Positions 1-6,318 of a stretch of 64,000 nucleotides of DNA are shown here, one piece after another (within the stretch, counting starts at the first letter, position 1; every line of letters starts with the position of its first letter). The stretch comes from a virus. The stretch spans positions 1 to 64,000 of IMG/VR virus record IMGVR_UViG_3300019886_000004. One strand, written 5' to 3'. Made by a program: the position numbers and the translations under genes. The notes under the pieces are model-generated. The model saw only the letters and a program-made list of their open reading frames with translations, searched no databases and was not told the DNA's origin.

Positions 1-120
1 CCATAGCCATTGCCATAGCCATAGCCATCGCCATTGCCATTGCCATAGCCATCGCCATTGCCATTACCATAGCCATTGCCATAGCCATAGCCATCGCCAT
101 TGCCATTACCATAGCCATAG
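1..120. repeat. GCCATN hexanucleotide tandem array
   Basis: About 20 tandem copies of a GCCATN-type hexamer (N is A, T or C) extend beyond the window edge. Read on the minus strand in the frame of the gene starting at 173, each copy encodes one X-Gly pair (TAT, AAT or GAT followed by GGC or GGT). Gain or loss of whole units keeps the frame, so length can drift without breaking the protein. Confidence 0.95.
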
Positions 121-173
121 GTGCTTTGACTTTCCTCAAAATTAATTGCTATTCTTAGACTATTTGTTTCCAT
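1..173 (-). CDS. X-Gly dipeptide-repeat protein, partial
   Basis: The minus-strand frame starts at ATG 173 and is still open at base 1, giving at least 57 codons; the gene runs off the left edge. An 18-residue leader (METNSLRIAINFEESQST) precedes a tract in which every second residue is Gly and the partner is Tyr, Asn or Asp. The tract is encoded by the hexamer array at 1-120. The start overlaps the last 19 bases of the upstream gene at 155-493, a coupling typical of this arm. From memory, Gly-alternating tails occur beside DUF6948-type proteins in other phages, which would fit the neighbour. Function unknown. Confidence 0.7.
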   Translation of the reverse strand, partial: METNSLRIAINFEESQSTYGYGNGNGDGYGYGNGYGNGNGDGYGNGNGDGYGYGNGY

Positions 174-493
174 TTTTCTTCATTTACGGTAATAGTATGT
201 ACTACAGTTAACCAATCAAATTCAACAACTCCTTCAGTCTTATCTAAGATAGTGCTAGAAGTGACTCCGTTTACTAACTCAGCTAATCCTTTTGTTGTTC
301 CCCACTTTCTTATGCAATAAGCACTTGTAAGCTTACAATCATTTCCTATCCTTTCGAATCTTCCTATGTAAACCCATCCGCGTTGGAGAATTACAATTTT
401 TATATTGCTTTCTTTTTTCTTTTCTTTAGCTACGTATTCTACACCATCAATATAGGTGCCACCCTCAACTATTTCTACTACTTTCTTTTTCAT
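155..493 (-). CDS. DUF6948-like phage protein
   Basis: 112 residues. The central segment (ILQRGWVYIGRFER, then IRKWGTTKGLAEL, then a C-terminal LTVVHTI strand) matches my recollection of a small family widespread in phages and plasmids, annotated DUF6948, whose function is unknown. No signal peptide or membrane segment. The 3' end overlaps the start of the dipeptide-repeat gene by 19 bases, so the two are probably co-translated. A gene-free stretch with a terminator lies upstream, so its promoter should lie in 494-690, but I see no canonical match there. Confidence 0.75.
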   Translation of the reverse strand: MKKKVVEIVEGGTYIDGVEYVAKEKKKESNIKIVILQRGWVYIGRFERIGNDCKLTSAYCIRKWGTTKGLAELVNGVTSSTILDKTEGVVEFDWLTVVHTITVNEEKWKQIV

Positions 494-691
494 GTTTTTT
501 TATTTGATTTTGTTAGTTAAAGAACGATTACTTTTATAGTCTAAATTGCTTGCTTTAGTATATTCAACAAGAATATCTAACAAGCTTTACTCTATCAAGG
601 CCACGAACACTTTGAGATTTACATGCATCCGCAAACACAATACCCTATAGAAATTACATCGATTTATTACCCCTAGTAAATTAGACTATGG
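494..691. other. gene-free leader region with hairpin
   Basis: No open frame of useful length. A hairpin at 549-584 pairs CTTG with CAAG on the outside and ATATTC with GAATAT around a 5-base loop. This is presumably the leader and promoter region of the gene starting at 493. The exact TTTG-N20-TAnnTTTG form is absent on the minus strand. Confidence 0.4.
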
Positions 692-728
692 TTTAAAAGA
701 GCTGAAGTAATTTCTTACTCCAGCTCTT
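692..728 (-). terminator. intrinsic terminator, GAAA tetraloop
   Basis: Read on the minus strand, arms 728-715 and 710-697 form a 14-bp stem (one G-U pair) closed by a GAAA tetraloop and followed by TTTTAAACC. The wobble pair works only in minus-strand RNA, which fixes the direction. It ends the sub-operon that includes the small membrane gene at 779-904. Confidence 0.85.
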
Positions 729-778
729 GGTCGTGAGTCCTACGCTTGAATGGATGGAAAGATGCCTGCTAAGCGAGT

Positions 779-904
779 TTAAAGTTTGTTTTGGATCATT
801 AGTTTATAGGCTGTTCTACACAACCATATAAGTCCAATTAAAGCTAATAGACCGCCAATAGAGAAGTAATCTCCATTAGGATCGATGTATAATAATGTTA
901 ACAT
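779..904 (-). CDS. 41-residue single-pass membrane protein
   Basis: ATG at 904, TAA at 779-781. The protein has one hydrophobic segment (about residues 16-30, FSIGGLLALIGLIWLC region) followed by a short basic tail. It starts 2 bases after the end of the upstream gene (907-1092) and is followed by the terminator at 692-728, which supports it as the last gene of that unit. Function not recognised. Confidence 0.6.
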   Translation of the reverse strand: MLTLLYIDPNGDYFSIGGLLALIGLIWLCRTAYKLMIQNKL

Positions 905-906
905 AG

Positions 907-1092
907 TTAGTTTAAATGAATAAGTGTAAGAAGACGAGACATTTTAACAAGTTTAGCAGTATGATTATCATCTAGTAATCCATCATACATAACTGCTTTT
1001 ATTCTAAGGCTAACAGTTCTTTGGTGCCAATTATAAAGAGTACTACCTAATGGTACCTCTTCAGCTGTATTATCCAGTGCATATTTCTTCAT
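907..1092 (-). CDS. hypothetical protein, 61 residues
   Basis: Small soluble basic protein with no motif that I recognise. The frame is tightly packed with its neighbours and reads in the direction of the arm. The 81 bases upstream (1093-1173) hold no other gene. Confidence 0.6.
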   Translation of the reverse strand: MKKYALDNTAEEVPLGSTLYNWHQRTVSLRIKAVMYDGLLDDNHTAKLVKMSRLLTLIHLN

Positions 1093-1173
1093 AACATAAA
1101 GTTTGATTGGTGAATATTAAATAAGGTGTGGGTATGAATATCATACAGTCATGTTCAGGGTGATTAATCATGA

Positions 1174-1443
1174 TTATTTTTTTGTTAGACAAACGAATAT
1201 TATCAAACTTACTACATATATAAATGCGAGAAGTGGTAGCCATTCGAGTTTCTTAAAGTAGATAATGATTGCATCCAATGGATCAAAAAGTTGATTAAAA
1301 TCCGGCAGCTTAAATAACCAGATGAGCACAATGAGTGTAGTTATTACAAAATAAGTAAAAAGAAGTATTGCTGCAATAAGCCACCAAGTCATTAATCCAA
1401 TCCATTTAAGGACTTTTAATAAAAACTCTAGCACGTATTTCAT
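1174..1443 (-). CDS. two-pass small membrane protein
   Basis: 89 residues with two strong hydrophobic segments: about 18-43 (a long WWLIAAILLFTYFVITTLIVLIWLF stretch, split here by residue WWL and TTL) and about 68-86 (LPLLAFIYVVSLIIFVCL), separated by an acidic loop. The start codon overlaps the stop of the upstream gene as ATGA (1440-1443), so it is translationally coupled. A role in the host inner membrane is likely; function unknown. Confidence 0.7.
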   Translation of the reverse strand: MKYVLEFLLKVLKWIGLMTWWLIAAILLFTYFVITTLIVLIWLFKLPDFNQLFDPLDAIIIYFKKLEWLPLLAFIYVVSLIIFVCLTKK

Positions 1444-1664
1444 ATTTTATAAATTGTTTTAGATTTTTTATTCTGTTCTTTTTGTGAAACTATCTTCCAG
1501 TGTCCTGGGCGTAAAAATATCTCATTACGTGGATGTATTTCTCCTTTTTTATAAGATTTTAGAATAAATCCCATGCTGTTTGTTATTGTGTAACTTCTCC
1601 TGCATTTCAACTTAACTCTGGAAGACGTATCATTTGTGATTTCTAGTAATGTTACCTTACTCAT
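1440..1664 (-). CDS. hypothetical basic protein, 74 residues
   Basis: Lys/Arg-rich small protein with short beta-like segments and no recognised motif. It overlaps the downstream membrane protein by 4 bases and lies 2 bases after the upstream gene at 1667-2035, so it is embedded in an operon. Confidence 0.65.
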   Translation of the reverse strand: MSKVTLLEITNDTSSRVKLKCRRSYTITNSMGFILKSYKKGEIHPRNEIFLRPGHWKIVSQKEQNKKSKTIYKI

Positions 1665-1666
1665 AA

Positions 1667-2035
1667 TTAATAGTTTTTGTCAAACCATTCATAAAATTCC
1701 CACGCAACTTTATCGTAATCTGATTTATCAGGATCTGGATTGGGATAATACTTATGTATCATATAGTCCGTATGTATTTTTACAATGTCTTCTCTACTAT
1801 ACATTTTATCCATAGGAAGAATGATTACTTCATTAGCAGGAAATGGAACTAATTTTAGTCTCTTTTTAGAATATTCCTCATCTATTCTAGCATCATATAC
1901 AGTAACTATCTCAGTTTGAAGCCTCACCTTATCAATCTTTCCTTGTTTCTCAACCCATCTCTCAATAAATGAAGAAGGTATAAGTGGAAGAGATAAGGAT
2001 TTGTTGGTACATGCGACGATAACTTGTTTTTTCAT
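1667..2035 (-). CDS. hypothetical protein, 122 residues
   Basis: Soluble protein whose C-terminal half is acidic and aromatic (YPNPDPDKSDYDKVAWEFYE). No known domain recognised. Its ATG overlaps the stop of the HNH gene by 4 bases (2032-2035), so it is probably co-transcribed from the promoter at 2723-2754. Confidence 0.65.
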   Translation of the reverse strand: MKKQVIVACTNKSLSLPLIPSSFIERWVEKQGKIDKVRLQTEIVTVYDARIDEEYSKKRLKLVPFPANEVIILPMDKMYSREDIVKIHTDYMIHKYYPNPDPDKSDYDKVAWEFYEWFDKNY

Positions 2036-2718
2036 ATTAAATATTTGAATCTATTTTCGGTGCCTCTACTAAGAGTATGATACAATGATGAATCAGTTCT
2101 ACCAACAGATTTAGCAGCTTCCATTATTGTATTAAATACTTCTCCAGAGGTACCATCAATTATTTTTCTACTGTTTGATAAATGAGTTCTGTCAGGATAT
2201 GTAATCTTTGGAAAACTATAATGACTCGTAATATGTTTCCAAGTCCTTCCAGATCGAATGAAACTAAAAGTAGTTTTTGTCAACTCTGGAATTGTTTGCC
2301 TTATTTTTGGAAAATGTTCATTTTTCACAATGGCTTCACATATCTTTATCACTTCCACTTCCGTAAGGACTGAATTGGCATTTTCTTGACCTATTCCACC
2401 TCTACTCCTAGATACAGCTAAACCTGTTCTATAAGCATGTTGCATATTATGAGCTGCTGTACACCACTCTAAATTATCAAGAGAATTGTTGCATTTATTA
2501 CCGTCCATATGATTTACTTGAGGTAGGTTATCTGGATTGGGAATAAAAGCTATAGCTAATAATCTGTGAACACTTTTCATTACAGGTTTACCGTCTCTAC
2601 GAAGATAGACACTAGGATAACCTCTCGCGTTTATGTGATGTTTTATTGGCTTGGATCCTCTTAGATGAGTGATGTCTCCAGATTCTTTGATATTATAGTT
2701 GAAATCTTGTATTTTCAT
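2032..2718 (-). CDS. HNH homing endonuclease with NUMOD1-like C-terminus
   Basis: I chose the ATG at 2718 (228 residues; starts MKIQDFNYN), because the in-frame ATG at 2736 lies upstream of the -7 box at 2723-2730. The HNH core is at about residues 48-95 (VHRLLAIAFIPNP, QVNHMDGNKCNNSLDNLEW), the HNH_3 form of free-standing homing nucleases. The C-terminus (IDGTSGEVFNTIMEAAKSVG onward) resembles the NUMOD1 DNA-binding helix-turn-helix. Such enzymes nick specific sites and spread themselves. No intron is evident around it, so it acts as a free-standing mobile gene. Confidence 0.9.
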   Translation of the reverse strand: MKIQDFNYNIKESGDITHLRGSKPIKHHINARGYPSVYLRRDGKPVMKSVHRLLAIAFIPNPDNLPQVNHMDGNKCNNSLDNLEWCTAAHNMQHAYRTGLAVSRSRGGIGQENANSVLTEVEVIKICEAIVKNEHFPKIRQTIPELTKTTFSFIRSGRTWKHITSHYSFPKITYPDRTHLSNSRKIIDGTSGEVFNTIMEAAKSVGRTDSSLYHTLSRGTENRFKYLI

Positions 2719-2722
2719 AATA

Positions 2723-2754
2723 CAAAGATACGACAAATATCTTGAATTTCCAAA
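2723..2754 (-). promoter_or_regulatory. Bacteroidota-type promoter
   Basis: On the minus strand, TTTG (2754-2751), exactly 20 bases, then TATCTTTG (2730-2723). This is the host vegetative consensus. Only 4 bases separate the -7 box from ATG 2718, so the HNH mRNA would be leaderless or nearly so. Confidence 0.8.
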
Positions 2755-2755
2755 T

Positions 2756-3013
2756 CTATTTCCATTGTTTTAGTTGCCCGTCTTCGATGTACCAATCACC
2801 TTCTTTAATCTCTTGCTCAGAGACTAGATATAGATGTTTAGGATTGGGTACTATCATTCCATCCATGTACCTTTCATATGATATAATTTTTCCAATTGCT
2901 TCGGACTTAGAAGTATATAAAGATAGATGGTACACATAATGAGGAACTTCTGGTGCTCTAACTTCTCTACCTACAGGAAGCATTATAACACTACATGTTA
3001 ATTCATTTTTCAT
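2756..3013 (-). CDS. hypothetical protein, 85 residues
   Basis: Small soluble protein ending in an acidic and tryptophan-containing segment (EGDWYIEDGQLKQW). The start overlaps the end of the exported-protein gene (3003-3260) by 11 bases. The stop lies just before the -33 element of the HNH promoter. Function unknown. Confidence 0.65.
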   Translation of the reverse strand: MKNELTCSVIMLPVGREVRAPEVPHYVYHLSLYTSKSEAIGKIISYERYMDGMIVPNPKHLYLVSEQEIKEGDWYIEDGQLKQWK

Positions 3014-3260
3014 GAGATCTTTTTAAGTGTTTATTTAATTTCCTCCAATATCTACCAGTGCGATGGTAATACCATTGTGTTTTAATAGGCCATGGGAACC
3101 ACCAATGAGACCAGTAAGTACCTACTGGAAATGCAGCAAAACATGCACGCCCTTCTAATGGTAAGCTAGGTGTGTCAATTTTAATAAAAGAACACATGCT
3201 AATTTGAGCATTAGCATGTGTTAATGAGATTGTTATAATAAGTGTTAATAAGTATTTCAT
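3003..3260 (-). CDS. small exported Trp/Arg-rich protein
   Basis: 85 residues beginning with a clear Sec signal peptide (MKYLLTLIITISLTHANA, predicted cut before Gln19). The mature part is unusually rich in Trp, Tyr, Arg and His (YWSHWWFPWP; HRTGRYWRK) and ends in a basic tail. Export to the periplasm is well supported. The composition suggests membrane contact, but that is inference. It sits between a sigma-like gene and a small cytosolic gene in one tightly packed unit. Confidence 0.7.
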   Translation of the reverse strand: MKYLLTLIITISLTHANAQISMCSFIKIDTPSLPLEGRACFAAFPVGTYWSHWWFPWPIKTQWYYHRTGRYWRKLNKHLKRSHEK

Positions 3261-3261
3261 C

Positions 3262-3975
3262 TTAATAAAGTTTAGCTTCTTGGAGTAGCTCAGGTAGTTG
3301 CGCTATTTTGTTTATTCTTTTCTTTAGTGACTGTATTGCCTCCCATTTAGCGTTATTTACAATCTTAGGACTTCTATTTAGTTCTACTGCTATCTGCTTT
3401 GGCTCCCAACCTTTAGCGGTTAAATGTAATATTTGTCTTCGCAGTGGATGAAACTTGTCAATCTCTTGATTGAGTATTGCAGTTATTTCAAGTTGAGCCA
3501 TTATCTTATCCTTTTTATCGCGTAGGTTCCAGTCTTCGTCCATTATAGTTTCTTCCTCCTTTTCGAGTAGTTGGGTGAACGGAGTCTTACCGTTGTACAT
3601 TTCTAGAGACATATTTTTCACACTGACATATAAGGTTCTGCGCAAAATTTGCTCACTTTCGTATTCGTGTATGTTCTTCAAGAAACGATACATAGTTTCT
3701 TGTACAGCATCTTTAGCAGCATCTATATTTTGTAATATTTGATGAGCGGTCAATACTAATCCCCTCCAGTGCTTTGTATACACAGAAACCAGCCAATTTT
3801 CATATTGTTCAGTTCGCACACCTGATCGTTTCGTTGTTCTGTTGTTTCTCGCAGAGCAACTGCGTGAACAATAGTTTCCTTTCAGGCCGCATCTTTTCAT
3901 GTGTACTATTACACTCGGCTGGCGGTCGAATTTGATACCACATCCATCGCAGGTCAATTCTATTAAAGTTCGCAT
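3262..3975 (-). CDS. zinc-finger ECF-like sigma factor
   Basis: 237 residues. Residues 9-29 form a C2HC finger (C9, C12, H25, C29), with further Cys at 36 and 40. Residues about 65-125 resemble sigma-70 region 2 (IDAAKDAVQETMYRFLKN is like the ECF region 2.1-2.2 helix). Residues about 165-220 resemble region 4 with its helix-turn-helix (RRQILHLTAKGWEPKQIAV, then SPKIVNNAKWEAIQSLKKR). It probably redirects host RNA polymerase. The N-terminal finger is unusual for ECF factors. An alternative is a phage activator built on the same scaffold. Preceded by a terminator hairpin, so it may have its own promoter. Confidence 0.75.
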   Translation of the reverse strand: MRTLIELTCDGCGIKFDRQPSVIVHMKRCGLKGNYCSRSCSARNNRTTKRSGVRTEQYENWLVSVYTKHWRGLVLTAHQILQNIDAAKDAVQETMYRFLKNIHEYESEQILRRTLYVSVKNMSLEMYNGKTPFTQLLEKEEETIMDEDWNLRDKKDKIMAQLEITAILNQEIDKFHPLRRQILHLTAKGWEPKQIAVELNRSPKIVNNAKWEAIQSLKKRINKIAQLPELLQEAKLY

Positions 3976-4005
3976 AAAATAAAGTTTAATAGGTTTAAAA
4001 ATTGA

Positions 4006-4033
4006 AAAGGGAGACTACCTAGAGCCTCCCTTT
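4006..4033 (-). terminator. intrinsic terminator upstream of sigma gene
   Basis: An AAAGGGAG / CTCCCTTT 8-bp stem with a 12-base loop, followed on the minus strand by a T-rich tail. A second inverted repeat, CTTACTAAC / GTTAGTAAG (4037-4045 and 4081-4089), lies just before it. Together they should end the unit containing 4104-4358. Confidence 0.7.
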
Positions 4034-4103
4034 GTTCTTACTAACTCACATAAAATGCTACTAATGCACAAATTCTTTTTGTTAGTAAGATAGCACAAAA
4101 ATC

Positions 4104-4358
4104 TTAATAAGTTTTGTTAATCCACAATATGTGGGTAAATTCACGTTTGAATTGGGATAGGTATACTTTATAAGTAAATTTGGCAACCGTAGCATCCTCA
4201 AACGGAGCCACTTTATTTGAGGCATACCTATTCTCTTGTGCCCAATAAGGAGTTCCGTTTACGAAATTCTCTTTGTTACTTAATAAAGCTACAAACATCT
4301 TAATTTCGTAAAGATCACCTGTTGTTGGAGTGATAGGTAGCCATTGAATATCATCCAT
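4104..4358 (-). CDS. hypothetical protein, 84 residues
   Basis: Soluble protein with aromatic and beta-type composition; not recognised. Its ATG overlaps the end of the interrupted membrane-protein frame (stop at 4351-4353) by 8 bases. That supports the upstream frame as a real translated gene. Confidence 0.65.
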   Translation of the reverse strand: MDDIQWLPITPTTGDLYEIKMFVALLSNKENFVNGTPYWAQENRYASNKVAPFEDATVAKFTYKVYLSQFKREFTHILWINKTY

Positions 4359-4529
4359 TACATATCAATTTTTGTTTTATCGTATACATATAGAAAAATA
4401 AAAGTACACCAAATTCTATCCACCACGGAGCCTCATGTTTAGGATATGCCGCCGTTAATAAGCAGGCTGCTACACATCCACATCCAAAACCTTGCAAAAA
4501 AAAAGTATTAAAATCTTTAATATTGTCAT
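4351..4529 (-). CDS. small membrane protein interrupted at a T9 tract
   Basis: ATG 4529 opens a hydrophobic reading (MTILKILILFF) that reaches a run of nine T on the minus strand (4497-4505) and then stops early. Shifting by one base at the run opens a second reading (LQGFGCGCVAACLLTAAYPK, then WWIEFGVLLFFYMYTIKQK) that continues to a TGA overlapping the next gene by 8 bases. The joined product would be a two-pass protein of about 59 residues. The second frame has no ATG of its own, only a TTG at the run. Explanations are polymerase slippage on T9, a homopolymer sequencing error, or a broken gene. Confidence 0.55.
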
Positions 4530-4548
4530 ATTAGGTAAATTTAGAAAA

Positions 4549-4620
4549 CTAACTAATAATACTCCCACTCCCACTCCTACTCCCACTCCTATATATCTTT
4601 TTTAAATGTGACTGTATCAT
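4549..4620 (-). CDS. RS/GS dipeptide-repeat microprotein 1
   Basis: 23 residues: MIQSHLKKIYR, then alternating (S/G/R)S pairs, ending IIS and TAG. It shares its N-terminus (MI-SHL-KIYR), repeat type and C-terminus (-IS plus TAG) with the 49-residue microprotein at 8097-8246. Conservation in the non-repeat flanks argues that both are translated genes related by duplication. Arg is encoded only by AGG, which is an unusual codon run. Function unknown. Confidence 0.6.
   Translation of the reverse strand: MIQSHLKKIYRSGSRSGSGSIIS
4561..4590. repeat. short hexamer array (ACTCCC/ACTCCT)
   Basis: Five tandem hexamers encoding GS or RS pairs on the minus strand. It is the shorter relative of the array at 8109-8206. 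Confidence 0.9.
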
Positions 4621-4645
4621 AATTTTATTATATTAGGTAAATTTA

Positions 4646-4680
4646 AAAAGTACCAGGTTACATTATCACCTGGTACTTTT
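4646..4680. terminator. bidirectional terminator hairpin
   Basis: A perfect 13-bp inverted repeat (4646-4658 with 4668-4680) around a 9-base loop. It has an A-run on the left and a T-run on the right, so it can terminate in both directions. It separates the DsbD unit from the RS microgene unit. Confidence 0.85.
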
Positions 4681-4681
4681 G

Positions 4682-4970
4682 TTTACAGCGCTTAAAGCAC
4701 GCTGGGTGAGTTTGTTTCGTTACAGTTATTGCTTAAACAGCAGCATGGATAACGTACAGCTTTTGAGATTAAAGAGGTGGTTTGCCCACGTATATCCCGG
4801 TTATTATTAGACAATACTCATATGCACCGCAATGTGACTGTATCAATTTCACATTGTTTTATCTCGATATTCTATATATGCTAGTGGATATCATCCTCTA
4901 ATCATTCTATACCACGCCAACCAGGGTCTAGCCAACCTGGCTGTTGAGGCTTACCTTTATGCGTAAGAAG
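4682..4970. other. gene-free structured stretch, candidate RNA
   Basis: There are no convincing open frames across 289 bases, and the stretch is GC-richer than the flanks. Several hairpins are visible: AGCG/CGCT near 4687, GTTAT/ATAAC (4723-4754), a perfect CAATGTG/CACATTG (4830-4836 with 4850-4856), CCAGG/CCTGG near 4921-4940 and CTTAC/GTAAG near 4950. It lies just upstream (minus strand) of the terminator at 4646-4680, so it could be the body of a non-coding RNA. Direction not proven. Confidence 0.35.
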
Positions 4971-5174
4971 TTAAAAGTCGTTTTCAAAATCAAGAAACTC
5001 AAGACCACTTTCTATTTGAATTTCATGCTGTAATTTTTCATTCTCTTTTGTTTGCTCAGGAGTTAGTTTACGATAATATTGTTTTAAAAGCTCTGCAAGA
5101 TCATGATACTCAATATCTGTGAGAGTTTGTTTTGCATTACCACTAATACTTACTGTCTCTTTGATAATATACAT
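4971..5174 (-). CDS. hypothetical acidic protein, 67 residues
   Basis: Helical, charged protein (YHDLAELLKQYYRKLTPEQTK, then an acidic end). It starts 4 bases after the DsbD-like gene and is the last gene of that unit. Function not recognised. Confidence 0.6.
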   Translation of the reverse strand: MYIIKETVSISGNAKQTLTDIEYHDLAELLKQYYRKLTPEQTKENEKLQHEIQIESGLEFLDFENDF

Positions 5175-5178
5175 GCTG

Positions 5179-5628
5179 TTAAAATTGTAGCTTGAATAAT
5201 TCAGTTTTAGGAGGTAAGCACATTTCTTCAGTACATGGTTGATATGTTATACTAATATTCATGACTGCCACAGTTAATTTATACCTATTAATGAAACGTT
5301 GAGTAAAGTCCACACTTTCGTACCATATAGCAGCAATATCGGATACTGTATCTCTCCATGTTACTTTTGTACCTACTTCGTGAGTAGGACCAGCTTTCTT
5401 AAAGTAGTCATTGGATTCATATTTAAAACTAGTAGGTGTAGATACAGAATTCTTAGGCTGCACTTGGCTATAAATATGCCATTCAGTGTTTATAGTGGGT
5501 TTCATATGTACTATAAACACACTATCATTTATGTTTTGTGTGCTGATTTTCCAATGCACAGGATATTCGTCTTGTGCATGTGATACACTAAGGAGTAATA
5601 TGTGAATAGGTAAAAAAAGATATTTCAT
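5179..5628 (-). CDS. secreted DsbD N-terminal-domain protein
   Basis: 149 residues with a signal peptide (cut after SHA18). The mature part matches the DsbD alpha (N-terminal) domain as found in Bacteroidota: WHIYSQVQP near residue 50, PTSFKY near 65, and the terminal strand TYQPCTEEMCLPPKTELF with Cys132 and Cys137. In DsbD this periplasmic domain receives electrons from the membrane core and reduces DsbC/DsbG-type partners. Here it stands alone without the membrane and thioredoxin domains. Its ATG overlaps the stop of a 35-residue membrane gene (5625-5732). It could tap or block the host envelope thiol pathway; that is inference. Confidence 0.8.
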   Translation of the reverse strand: MKYLFLPIHILLLSVSHAQDEYPVHWKISTQNINDSVFIVHMKPTINTEWHIYSQVQPKNSVSTPTSFKYESNDYFKKAGPTHEVGTKVTWRDTVSDIAAIWYESVDFTQRFINRYKLTVAVMNISITYQPCTEEMCLPPKTELFKLQF

Positions 5629-5732
5629 TTTTTGAATGGTTTAGATAGTAAATATATAAGAAACCCTAAAATTATAAAACAACTAGTAATCAATAAAGTC
5701 CTCATTATTTCATTTAAATTTAGATCATCCAT
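5625..5732 (-). CDS. 35-residue single-pass membrane protein
   Basis: ATG 5732, TGA overlapping the ATG of the DsbD-domain gene. One hydrophobic segment (LLITSCFIILGFLIYLL) and a basic tail (SKPFKK). The coupling suggests the two products act together at the inner membrane. Confidence 0.6.
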   Translation of the reverse strand: MDDLNLNEIMRTLLITSCFIILGFLIYLLSKPFKK

Positions 5733-5767
5733 AAACTTAATAGGTTTATTAATTTAATAAGTTAAAT

Positions 5768-5803
5768 AAAATAGCCCTCACCAAATGGATATTGGGCTAT
5801 TTT
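5768..5803 (-). terminator. intrinsic terminator
   Basis: A 10-bp stem, AAAATAGCCC / GGGCTATTTT (5768-5777 with 5794-5803), followed on the minus strand by ATTTAAC. It ends the unit 5838-7874 and separates it from the DsbD unit. Confidence 0.8.
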
Positions 5804-5837
5804 TCTCATGAAACGACTGTCCAAATTGTGACTCCCT

Positions 5838-6080
5838 CTAAATAGCTTCAATGGTAAGTGCACCTTTAAATGCATGCATTACGTGTTCTTCTTCATAGTT
5901 ATCACCTACAAGACTATCAAGTGTCTCTGTAGATATAGAAACCACCGGTCTCCTGTACTCTTTACTTTCTTTTTGTTTTTTAAAGGTACCTTGCCATACA
6001 AATGTAACTCTGTCATCTATATTTTCAATAGTAAGTTTTTCAGCAACGCTTTTGATGAGCTTTAGTGATTCGTCTTTCAT
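5838..6080 (-). CDS. hypothetical protein, 80 residues
   Basis: Soluble acidic protein with a beta-rich centre (VTFVWQGTFKKQKESKEY). Not recognised. Last gene before the terminator at 5768-5803. Confidence 0.6.
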   Translation of the reverse strand: MKDESLKLIKSVAEKLTIENIDDRVTFVWQGTFKKQKESKEYRRPVVSISTETLDSLVGDNYEEEHVMHAFKGALTIEAI

Positions 6081-6096
6081 TTTATTTGTTTGATTG

Positions 6097-6318
6097 TTAA
6101 CTTATTACGTATGGATGTTCTTGTACTATTATTTTTATTACTTGATAATTATTGGAATGGTTAAAAATGAAAATTCGGTTTGTAACTCTGTAAATTTTCT
6201 GATTAATCTCTACAAGATCTTCTTTGTCTGGTATTATTGGTTTATCAACATATTCATAGGTGTTTAGTCTTTTAAGACCATCAAATCCACCCAATTCTAT
6301 AGTTATTTTTATATCCAT
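6097..6318 (-). CDS. hypothetical protein, 73 residues
   Basis: Beta-rich small protein with no motif. Its start overlaps the end of the SLOG-fold gene by 10 bases. Confidence 0.6.
   Translation of the reverse strand: MDIKITIELGGFDGLKRLNTYEYVDKPIIPDKEDLVEINQKIYRVTNRIFIFNHSNNYQVIKIIVQEHPYVIS

Larger units (their letters stand above)
4528..4645 (-). repeat. 16-base direct repeat before two small genes
   Basis: The 16-mer TAAATTTACCTAATAT (minus strand) occurs exactly at 4543-4528 and 4645-4630. One copy abuts the ATG of the interrupted membrane gene, the other lies just upstream of the RS microgene. It may be a duplicated leader or translation-initiation region. Confidence 0.7.

Noticed and set aside
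2716-2736. Longer start (ATG 2736) for the HNH gene
   Set aside because: It lies upstream of the -7 box at 2723-2730, so the transcript would not include it.
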